From positions 1 through 7,065 of the forward strand of contig JAATFJ010000050.1 of assembly GCA_015655255.1 (NCBI GenBank): a stretch of 7,065 nt of DNA. The letters are read 5' to 3'. The notes beneath the pieces were generated by a model. It saw only the letters and a list, made by a program, of their open reading frames with translations. It was not told where the DNA came from and made no database searches. Shown piece after piece: positions 1 through 5,452 of the stretch. The position numbers and the translations under genes were made by a program. Each line of letters opens with the position of its first letter. Position 1 is the stretch's first letter. Origin of the DNA: Actinomycetales bacterium. GTDB lineage: Bacteria; Actinomycetota; Actinomycetes; Actinomycetales; Microbacteriaceae.

Positions 1-608
1 ACGTCACCTTCTCCGTCGAACCGGGGGAGTCTATCGGCGTCGTGGGGCGTAACGGACAGGGCAAGTCGACGCTGCTGCGTCTCGTCGCCGGCGTCCTCCT
101 CCCCGATGCGGGAACCGTCACCGTCGGCGGCGGCGTGGCTCCGCTCATCGAGCTCACCGGCGGCTTCGTCGGTGACCTCACCGTGCGCGAGAACGTCCGC
201 CTCACCGCCGGCCTGCACGGTATGTCGCGGGAGGAGGTGTCCCGTCGCTACGACGACATCATCGCCTTCGCCGAGCTCGCCGACTTTCAGGAAATTCCCT
301 ATAAGCACCTCTCCAACGGCATGAAGGTGCGCCTGGCCTTCTCCGTCGTCTCCCAGCTCGATGAACCGATCCTCCTCGTCGACGAGGTGCTCGCCGTGGG
401 CGACAAAGGCTTCCGCGACAAGTGCTACGCCCGTATCGACGAACTTCTCGCCGAGGGGAGGACGCTGTTCTTCGTGAGCCACAACGAACGGGATCTGCGG
501 CGCTTCTGCCGCAGGGGGCTCTATCTCGACGGCGGCGCGCTCGTCATGGACGCGGGGATCTCCGAGGTTCTCGATCGCTATGACGCCGATACCGCCGCGC
601 GCGGCTGA
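1..608 (+). CDS. Polysaccharide-export ABC transporter ATP-binding protein (Wzt/RfbE/TagH type), 5' truncated
   Basis: Cytoplasmic ATPase subunit that would power export of a lipid-linked glycan or teichoic-acid-like polymer through an ABC-2 permease. The frame is open from the window edge (codons start at base 3), so the start lies upstream; the GTG at 42 is the valine just before the P-loop, not a start. Visible motifs are Walker A GRNGQGKST (45-71), the family-typical Q-loop stretch LIELTGGF before a conserved RENV, the ABC signature LSNGM (309-323) followed by RLAFSV, Walker B ILLVDE with D at 381 and catalytic E at 384, and the switch histidine in FFVSHN at 480. LSxGM-RLAFSV is characteristic of the polysaccharide exporter family. 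The protein ends about 35 residues after the H-loop, so it lacks the C-terminal carbohydrate-binding domain of E. coli O8/O9a Wzt. This resembles TagH-like and mycobacterial RfbE (Rv3781) subunits. The permease is probably just upstream, out of view. The exact substrate is unknown. Confidence 0.93.
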   Translation, partial: VTFSVEPGESIGVVGRNGQGKSTLLRLVAGVLLPDAGTVTVGGGVAPLIELTGGFVGDLTVRENVRLTAGLHGMSREEVSRRYDDIIAFAELADFQEIPYKHLSNGMKVRLAFSVVSQLDEPILLVDEVLAVGDKGFRDKCYARIDELLAEGRTLFFVSHNERDLRRFCRRGLYLDGGALVMDAGISEVLDRYDADTAARG

Positions 609-617
609 GCCTCAGCC
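603..617. terminator. Compact palindrome between convergent stop codons, possible bidirectional terminator
   Basis: GGCTGAG-C-CTCAGCC is a perfect 7-bp inverted repeat around one base. It folds in RNA as a 6-bp stem with a GCC triloop. It contains the TGA of the ABC ATPase gene (606-608) and abuts the stop of the opposing gene (618-620), so either transcript could form it. A second palindrome, GCCGCGCGCGGC, sits just to the left at 594-605. No T tract follows on either strand, as is common for actinobacterial terminators, so termination is only inferred from position and symmetry. Confidence 0.35.
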
Positions 618-1274
618 TCAGATGCCGACGATGCTGCGCAGGTCGTAGACAGCTTCCTGCGCACCGGCGATCGCCGAGGCGATGTCCCCGCCGCTCTCAT
701 AGGCGGAACGCAGCTCCTGCAGCCGTGCGGAGTACTGCACGACGGAATCCGCCCAGAGTCCGGAGATGGATGTCGGCGCCGCCGTATCGGACAGGCTCTG
801 CGCGTCCTGCAGCAGGTTGTCGACGATGCCTGTCGCCTCGGATCCCGAGGTGCCCTCTGCGAGGGAGATCCCCGTAAGGGCGTCGTCCAGACGCGGGCTC
901 ACCTGCGTGGCGAAGTTCTGCAGATCCGGATCGACGGCGGGCGGCTCGGTGACGGGCGTGTCTGGCGTGTCCGGCGTGGACTCCGTAGGCTCTGCGGACG
1001 GTTCCGCGCTCGGGACATCGCTCGGTGAAGGGCTGGGGTCGTCCGAGGCGTCCGGCGATGGAGACGGGGAGGATGACGGAGAAGCGGAGAGGGAAGGACT
1101 CGAAGAGGGGGAGGGTGCGGCCTCGGGGCGGTTCTGCCAGAGAAACAGGAGGAAGAGAGCGGCGATCCCCAGCGCGACGACCGCGAGCACGAGGATGACA
1201 ATGATCTTCCCCACACTGCGCTTCTTCTTCGGGGGGAAGACCCAGACGGCCTGCTGTTCCGGTGAATCGCTCAT
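618..1274 (-). CDS. Membrane-anchored Ser/Pro-rich protein with extracytoplasmic helical domain, function unknown
   Basis: Predicted 218 residues; I do not recognise a named family. Residues 1-20 are a short cytoplasmic tail ending in a KKKR cluster. Residues about 23-46 form one hydrophobic membrane segment, ending in a Trp, and the positive-inside rule puts the C-terminus outside. Residues 50-116 are a low-complexity linker of Ser, Pro, Asp, Glu and Thr (SPSPSP-like and PDTPDTP-like repeats), suited to spanning the wall. Residues 117-218 look like a small mostly helical domain without cysteines or visible catalytic motifs. The ATG at 1274 overlaps the stop of the upstream glycosyltransferase as ATGA, and GGAG lies 5 bases before it, so the start is well supported and translation is probably coupled. 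The open frame continues upstream of this ATG only as a shadow of the glycosyltransferase gene. Pairing with the glycosyltransferase suggests an envelope-glycan role, such as a scaffold or sensor, but that is inference. Confidence 0.85.
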   Translation of the reverse strand: MSDSPEQQAVWVFPPKKKRSVGKIIVILVLAVVALGIAALFLLFLWQNRPEAAPSPSSSPSLSASPSSSPSPSPDASDDPSPSPSDVPSAEPSAEPTESTPDTPDTPVTEPPAVDPDLQNFATQVSPRLDDALTGISLAEGTSGSEATGIVDNLLQDAQSLSDTAAPTSISGLWADSVVQYSARLQELRSAYESGGDIASAIAGAQEAVYDLRSIVGI

Positions 1275-2224
1275 GGCTGCTCCAGAGGGGGCATCGGTGT
1301 CCAACTGCGGTCTCTTCCCAGTTTTCCGCCGTCGCGGATTCCTCGGAAGAGGTTGCTCGTCCCGCGGATGGTGCGCTCCACGAAGACGAGCCGAATGAGC
1401 TCCTTGGCGAAGGTCGCTGCGGTGCCCAGACCGAAGAGGACGGGGTGATAGACCCCGTGCGCCCGGTAGTAGTTCTTGATGTAGCCGCGGTTGCGCATGA
1501 TGTAGTAGCGGTACGCATTGCTCGACGCGTTCATGTGCCGGATGCCCATGTCCCACTGCCGGATCTCGCGTGTGCGGCGCAGCACGAACTCGTTGACGAT
1601 GACCGCGGTCGTCTGGCGCGAGGCGAGCCAGCCGTACATCTGGTCGTCCCAGTAGATGAAGAAGCGGGGGTCGGGCAGACCGATCTGCGCGACGATCGAG
1701 CGGTGGATGAACATGCCCTCGAAGCAGCCGCTGTTCATCTCTTTGAAGCCGGAATCGTCGAACCCCGCCGGGGCGAAGGGGATCGGGATGCCCATGCGCT
1801 CGGCGATGCGGTACTGCCAGTAGAACTCGCTGCCGTCGTAGTCGTAGCGGCGCCCCTGGATGCTTTTGAAGCGCGGCGCCCAGGTGCCCATCCTCGCCAG
1901 ACCGTCCGGCAGCACCTCGACGTCGTCGTCCATGAGCCAGATCCACTCGGAGCCGTGTTCGTAGGCGGTGCGCATGCCCTCGCTGAAGCCCCCGGAGCCG
2001 CCCGTGTTCGTGCCGAGCCTGCGGTAGACGATCTCGGTGCCGATGCTCTCTCGGAACGAGTCGACGACGGCGGTCGTATCGTCCTCGGAGGCGTTGTCGA
2101 TGATGACGACGGTGCCGGGACGGGGATCCATTGCCGTGATGCTCGTGAGCAGCCGGCGCAGCAGCGTCGACCGGTTGAAGGTGACGATGACGATCGTCGC
2201 GGAGGCGGGGTCGAAGGCCGTCAT
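1271..2224 (-). CDS. GT-A family 2 glycosyltransferase, galactofuranosyltransferase (GlfT)-like
   Basis: Predicted 317-residue inverting glycosyltransferase acting on the cytoplasmic face, moving a sugar from a nucleotide donor to a glycan acceptor. Residues 10-17 (TIVIVTFN) and VVIIDNAS at 39-46 are the GT2 nucleotide-binding start. GTNTGGSGGF (71-80) followed by GM, then WLMDDDV with the metal-binding Asp triad at 99-101, and FFIYWDD (188-194) with the probable catalytic base are the arrangement of GlfT1/GlfT2-like and related rhamnosyl/galactofuranosyl enzymes. A RYYIMRN stretch at 239-245 is also typical of that group. The ATG at 2224 has GGAG seven bases upstream. The frame could extend to 2272, but that extension (MRGRPPP...) reads through a strong hairpin and is not protein-like. 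The gene heads a two-gene unit with the Ser/Pro-rich membrane protein (ATGA overlap). The fold and class are clear; the donor sugar is inferred. Confidence 0.9.
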   Translation of the reverse strand: MTAFDPASATIVIVTFNRSTLLRRLLTSITAMDPRPGTVVIIDNASEDDTTAVVDSFRESIGTEIVYRRLGTNTGGSGGFSEGMRTAYEHGSEWIWLMDDDVEVLPDGLARMGTWAPRFKSIQGRRYDYDGSEFYWQYRIAERMGIPIPFAPAGFDDSGFKEMNSGCFEGMFIHRSIVAQIGLPDPRFFIYWDDQMYGWLASRQTTAVIVNEFVLRRTREIRQWDMGIRHMNASSNAYRYYIMRNRGYIKNYYRAHGVYHPVLFGLGTAATFAKELIRLVFVERTIRGTSNLFRGIRDGGKLGRDRSWTPMPPLEQP

Positions 2225-2243
2225 CGCGCCGCTCCGCTCAGAG

Positions 2244-2274
2244 CCGTGCGCGGGCGGAGGGCGCCCGCGCACGG
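2244..2274. terminator. Perfect 13-bp stem-loop just upstream of the glycosyltransferase
   Basis: Arms CCGTGCGCGGGCG (2244-2256) and CGCCCGCGCACGG (2262-2274) pair without mismatch around the 5-base loop at 2257-2261. It is the strongest hairpin I see in the window. It ends 20 bp before the ATG of the leftward glycosyltransferase gene and leaves the GGAG ribosome site free. It could terminate transcripts coming from the ligase genes to the right, act as a leader structure for the glycosyltransferase mRNA, or be a repeat-type element. No T tract follows on either strand, so the terminator label is a best guess. Confidence 0.5.
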
Positions 2275-2449
2275 AGCGAGGGGAATAGTCAGGACAGGCG
2301 ACACGTGAGCGATCTCCGGAGGTAGTGTGCCCTCAACGCCCCGGCACGGCCGGGGAGCGGGGCTCGACGAGCATTCCCAGCGTACCCGGTCGCCGGACCG
2401 CTTCCCCGGAGCGCGCGCCGACGTCGTGCGCGCGGATCGTCGGGCCACG
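2275..2449. other. Gene-free segment with a GC-rich hairpin
   Basis: No credible gene lies here on either strand. CCCCGGC-ACG-GCCGGGG at 2339-2355 is a perfect 7-bp stem with a 3-base loop. A GGAGG at 2318-2322 precedes a GTG at 2327 by only 4 bases. The frame from it is Arg/Pro-rich and unlike a protein until it runs into the epimerase remnant, so I do not call it a gene. A promoter for the leftward glycosyltransferase should lie in or near this stretch, but no convincing -35/-10 pair is visible. Confidence 0.5.
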
Positions 2450-2650
2450 ATGTTGCACGACGAAGGCTCCGATCACAGGCGGCGTCGGCTAAATCGGTTC
2501 GACGATCTCTCCACGGCGCGCGCGGAGTTCGCCGACGGGCGACCGCTGTACGTGGGGGACATCGCCGACGCGGAGCTCGTCGACCGCGTCCTCGCCGAGC
2601 GTCCGACATCGACGTCGTGGTGCGCTGCGCACTCGCCCGGTCCGAGAAGC
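2450..2650 (+). pseudogene. Decayed N-terminal fragment of a GalE-type NAD-dependent nucleotide-sugar epimerase
   Basis: Three pieces in different frames line up with the start of UDP-glucose 4-epimerase-like proteins. Bases 2457-2501 read TTKAPITGGVG*IGS, matching the usual TKALITGGAGYIGS Rossmann motif with the Tyr codon turned into TAA at 2490-2492. Bases 2501-2604 then read DDLSTARAEFADG, RPLYVGDIADAELVDR and VLAERP, the family segment that follows beta-strand 2. About 16-18 codons that normally lie between IGS and DDLST are missing. One base is lost near 2604, after which 2605-2631 read DIDVVVRCA, matching the usual DIDVVVHCAA strand. Similarity ends about 18 bp before the stop of the ligase gene on the other strand, so the rest of the roughly 320-residue enzyme is gone. 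The gene can no longer make an active product. Assignment is by motif recall, not alignment; the epimerase subfamily is uncertain. Confidence 0.68.
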
Positions 2651-2667
2651 TCACCGCGCGGAGCGCC

Positions 2668-3975
2668 TCAGGTCTCTGACTCTGGCCGCAGCGTGGGGAT
2701 GAGCCCCGTATTCGCCGCATCGATGCTCTCCCGCCAGGAGCGTGACTGCCCCGCGCGCAGCGCGCAGAGCACGAGCAGGAACCATCCGCCGGCGACGAGC
2801 GTGAAGCTCTCGAACATCGAATCGATGGCGAGGGTCACGAGGATGAGCGGCGTCCACGCATAGAGCACGGAACGGCGAACGCTCGCGACGAGCCAGGAGC
2901 GCACGAGCGCGATGCCGCCCAGCAGGAGGAAGAGGGTAAGGCCGACGATGCCGAGCTGCAGGAGCGCGTCGAAATACGAGTTCAGCGCGGACTGATGCGT
3001 GTCGCGCAACACGAAGTTGATGACGAGGAAGGGATTCTCGACGCGATCCCAGGAGCCGAACCAACCGTAGCCCTGGAACTGCTTCCTGTTCACGAAGTCG
3101 AGGATCGTGTTCCACAGCGTCGCGCGCGTCGCGAAATCGGATCCCGCGCCCATCCAGGCGATGATCTGATGCCGCAGCGCGAAGGCGAGGCTCAGCGCCG
3201 CCACGACGAGTGCCGCGAGCAGCCACTGCACAAGCCCGCGCCGGTTCTGTGGCGTGTGTCTGACGAGCCACAGCGCGAGGGCGACGGCCCCGACGGCGAC
3301 GGCGAGCACGAGTACCGTCGGCGAGGCAGAAAGGAGCGCGAGGAACGCCGCGAGGGCGATCGAGGGGATGGCGATCGGCGGTGTCACCGAGAACGTCCGC
3401 CATTCGATGACGAAAGTGATGAGGGCGATGACGCAGACGAAGCCGAGCATATTGCGTGTGCCGAAGATGCCCTGGATGGGCCCGCCCGTGGCGATGGCCC
3501 CGTCCACGCTGAGGAGGTGGAAAGGGGCGTCGAGGAGGATGCCGGAGAGGATCTCCACACCGAGGGAGAGGCCCAGCAGCAGGCGCAGCGTATCGCCGAT
3601 CGCCCGGACGGTCTGGAGCGTGTCGCGGATATGTCCAACGACGATCGCGAGGAAGGCGAAGCCTGCGAGGGAGGCCCAGCCGCTGAGCGTGTCCCCCTTA
3701 TCGGACGTCCACAGCACGCTGAGCAGCGCCCAGCCGAGGAAGGCGAACAGTGAGGACGGGGCCAGGCGGAGCAGGGAGAGCTCTTCGCGACGCACGGCAA
3801 GGATCGCCGCGCCGAGGAGACACAGCAGGAGGACAACCGAGACGAGCGTCACGCGCGAGGAGAGATGCTCGATGGCGAAGGATCCGAAGGCGACCCCGAG
3901 GACGGTGAGCGTGTACGCCCGCGCGAACTCAGCCGAGCCGAGTAGTCGCCGCGCTCCGGCGGGGATCGCGGTCAC
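2668..3975 (-). CDS. O-antigen ligase/polymerase-like polytopic membrane protein (WaaL/Wzy_C superfamily), second of pair
   Basis: Predicted 435-residue integral membrane protein with about ten to twelve hydrophobic segments. Proteins of this family transfer or polymerise undecaprenyl-linked glycans on the outer face of the membrane. Family marks are the central GIFGTRNMLG (169-178), Arg-284 in FATRATLWNT before the large outer loop, GYGWFG (302-307), and DTHQSALNSYFDALLQLG (325-342), where His-327 and the following Leu/Gly-rich helix match the conserved H-x-x-x-L-N/E-x-x-x-x-x-G motif. The GTG start at 3975 lies in a GTGA overlap with the stop of the upstream ligase-like gene, so translational coupling is expected; no strong separate ribosome site is visible. 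The C-terminal tail (about 405-435) is polar and cytoplasmic or outside. It shares motif order with its neighbour and looks like a diverged paralogue. Whether it is ligase or polymerase cannot be told from sequence. Confidence 0.88.
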   Translation of the reverse strand: MTAIPAGARRLLGSAEFARAYTLTVLGVAFGSFAIEHLSSRVTLVSVVLLLCLLGAAILAVRREELSLLRLAPSSLFAFLGWALLSVLWTSDKGDTLSGWASLAGFAFLAIVVGHIRDTLQTVRAIGDTLRLLLGLSLGVEILSGILLDAPFHLLSVDGAIATGGPIQGIFGTRNMLGFVCVIALITFVIEWRTFSVTPPIAIPSIALAAFLALLSASPTVLVLAVAVGAVALALWLVRHTPQNRRGLVQWLLAALVVAALSLAFALRHQIIAWMGAGSDFATRATLWNTILDFVNRKQFQGYGWFGSWDRVENPFLVINFVLRDTHQSALNSYFDALLQLGIVGLTLFLLLGGIALVRSWLVASVRRSVLYAWTPLILVTLAIDSMFESFTLVAGGWFLLVLCALRAGQSRSWRESIDAANTGLIPTLRPESET

Positions 3976-5393
3976 GGCACCCGCCGGGCGATGTGTCCGC
4001 GATCGGTGACGCGGGCCTGCTCGCTGAGCCCCACGCCGATGAGCGGCACGGCCTTGATCTTAAAGGAGAACAGCACGATGAGCAGCCAACCCCACAGCAT
4101 GATGGGTGTCGACTCGGCGAGGCCCTGCACGAGCAGCACGACGGTGAACAGGTGCGGGATGAACGTGAGCGGCGAGTACGGTCGGTTCGCGCGCAGATCC
4201 CAGCGGGGCCGGTCGATGGCGAAGAACCAGGCCCGCCAGAGGAGGCTCGCGCAGACGACGAGCATGACGAGCGCGCCGACGGCGCCGAGCTGGAGGAACA
4301 CGTCCAGCCACATGTTGTGCGCATGGAACACTGTGATGCCATGATCGCGGATCCAGCCGTCGATGAGGGGCTCGGTGGGCAGCCACGGACTGGAGAAGCC
4401 GTTTCCGAAGACGGGGCGGGACAGCGCGCGTTCGAGAACGGGCACCCAGATCTTCTCCAGGCGCCCCGTGAGGTCGCTGCTGCGGCCGAGAAGCTGCAGG
4501 AGCGGCACGCGGAACACGAGGATCACGGAGAGGACGATGACGGCGACTCCCGTCCACACCGCGTAGACGCGCGTGCGCGCCCCCGGGGTCTGCGCGCGTC
4601 GGATCCTGCCCGCGATGACGAGCACGACGACGACGGCGGCCGCGCACACGAACGCCGTCGCCGAGGAGGCGCGCACGAAGAGATAGGCGGCGAGGAGGAA
4701 CCACAGTGCGAGCAGGCTGCGCGCGCGCTGCCGCGCCGCGAGGAGCACGGCGAAGACGATCATCGCGAAGAGGCTCATGATCGCGAGCAGGTTCGCATTG
4801 CCGACGATGCCCTGCAGACGGCCCCCGTCGAAGAGATTGGCGCGGACCCAGTACAGCTGCGGGTCGAAGTCCTTCGGCGGGGTGAGGAAGTTGGGCAGGA
4901 TGGGGCCGACAACGAGCGCCGCCCAGAGCTCGATCGCGAGGGACAGGCCCAGCACCCATTGGAAGGCGGAGGCAAGTGCCCCGAAGATCTCCTGCCAGCT
5001 GAGGGCCTGCGCGATGAAGAGCGCGTTGATCGTCGTGGCCGCGAGCAGGGCCCCCGTGAGGAGCGTCGCCTGTGGCCAGCGCGACCACAGCACGGAGACG
5101 AGGGCGAGGGCCGTGTAGACGAGCGCTGCCCAGGGCAGCCGACGCCAGGGGAAGGGCTGCGGGCGGCTCTTCGCGAGCATCGGAATTCCGATGGCGAGGG
5201 TGATGAGGGTGACGGTCGCCAGGGCGATACCGGCCCCGATGATGCCGATGAGGTTGTACACCGCGGAATGGGCGAGGGCGAGCACGAGCACGAGCACGAT
5301 GTAGGCGCGCAGAAGCAGACGACTCGTCGACTCGCGCTCCGGCGCGGTGGGCGGGGCCGAAACGGGATGCTTCGTGTAATGCGCCATCCGCAT
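3972..5393 (-). CDS. O-antigen ligase/polymerase-like polytopic membrane protein (WaaL/Wzy_C superfamily), first of pair
   Basis: Predicted 473 residues with a polar N-terminus of about 25 residues, then about twelve membrane segments. The conserved ligase core is visible: LQGIVGNANLL (193-203), DLTGRLEKIW (307-316) with Arg-311 before the outer loop, FGNGFSS (329-335), and HAHNMWLDVFLQLGAVG (357-373), the classic HNxxL...lGxxG motif with His-357, His-359 and Asn-360. The expected activity is transfer or polymerisation of an undecaprenyl-linked glycan on the outer membrane face. The ATG at 5393 is chosen because AGGGCGG lies 7 bases upstream; an alternative ATG at 5387 would shorten the protein by two residues. 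The gene is first of an apparent two-gene leftward operon and is divergent from manA, 59 bp away. The 489-residue open frame on the opposite strand here is an Arg/Glu/Asp-rich shadow caused by high GC content. Confidence 0.9.
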   Translation of the reverse strand: MRMAHYTKHPVSAPPTAPERESTSRLLLRAYIVLVLVLALAHSAVYNLIGIIGAGIALATVTLITLAIGIPMLAKSRPQPFPWRRLPWAALVYTALALVSVLWSRWPQATLLTGALLAATTINALFIAQALSWQEIFGALASAFQWVLGLSLAIELWAALVVGPILPNFLTPPKDFDPQLYWVRANLFDGGRLQGIVGNANLLAIMSLFAMIVFAVLLAARQRARSLLALWFLLAAYLFVRASSATAFVCAAAVVVVLVIAGRIRRAQTPGARTRVYAVWTGVAVIVLSVILVFRVPLLQLLGRSSDLTGRLEKIWVPVLERALSRPVFGNGFSSPWLPTEPLIDGWIRDHGITVFHAHNMWLDVFLQLGAVGALVMLVVCASLLWRAWFFAIDRPRWDLRANRPYSPLTFIPHLFTVVLLVQGLAESTPIMLWGWLLIVLFSFKIKAVPLIGVGLSEQARVTDRGHIARRVP

Positions 5394-5452
5394 CAGGGTA
5401 CCGCCCTGGGCTGTTATCGCTCGGCGCCGACGCGGGGCTCTACGCTGAGATC
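5394..5452. promoter_or_regulatory. Divergent promoter region between ligase-like operon and manA
   Basis: The 59-bp gap must hold both start signals. Rightward, TACGCT at 5441-5446 fits the actinobacterial -10 pattern TANNNT and leaves exactly six bases before the manA ATG at 5453. Transcription would begin at or next to that ATG, giving a leaderless mRNA. Leftward, GATAAC (5418-5413 read on the minus strand) is a fair -10, giving a leader of roughly 12 bases with AGGGCGG. That leader can fold CAGGG-CGGTA-CCCTG (5408-5394), partly covering the ribosome site. A perfect 10-bp palindrome TCGGCGCCGA at 5421-5430 lies between the two -10 candidates and could be an operator. No clear -35 is seen in either direction. 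Confidence 0.45.

Noticed and set aside
1000..1130. Purine-rich, repeat-like tract as a possible tandem repeat or regulatory element
   Set aside because: It is the complement of the Ser/Pro/Asp/Glu codons of the linker in the membrane-anchored protein; coding composition explains it.
1275..1946. N-terminal extension of the Ser/Pro-rich protein up to 1946
   Set aside because: The added residues are an off-frame reading of the glycosyltransferase gene. The ATG at 1274 has its own GGAG and sits in a typical ATGA overlap.
2225..2272. Upstream start of the glycosyltransferase at 2272
   Set aside because: It would translate a perfect hairpin into Arg/Pro-rich sequence and lacks family similarity; ATG 2224 has GGAG at 7 bases.
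1262..2308. + strand open frame of 348 codons opposite the glycosyltransferase
   Set aside because: Ala/Val/Arg/Asp-rich shadow; the minus strand encodes a motif-complete GT2 enzyme with a good ribosome site.
2327..2863. + strand open frame of 178 codons starting at GTG 2327 after GGAGG
   Set aside because: Only 2501-2604 resembles a protein, and that part belongs to the broken epimerase. The rest is Arg/Pro-rich, changes frame relative to the homology, and runs into the opposing ligase gene.
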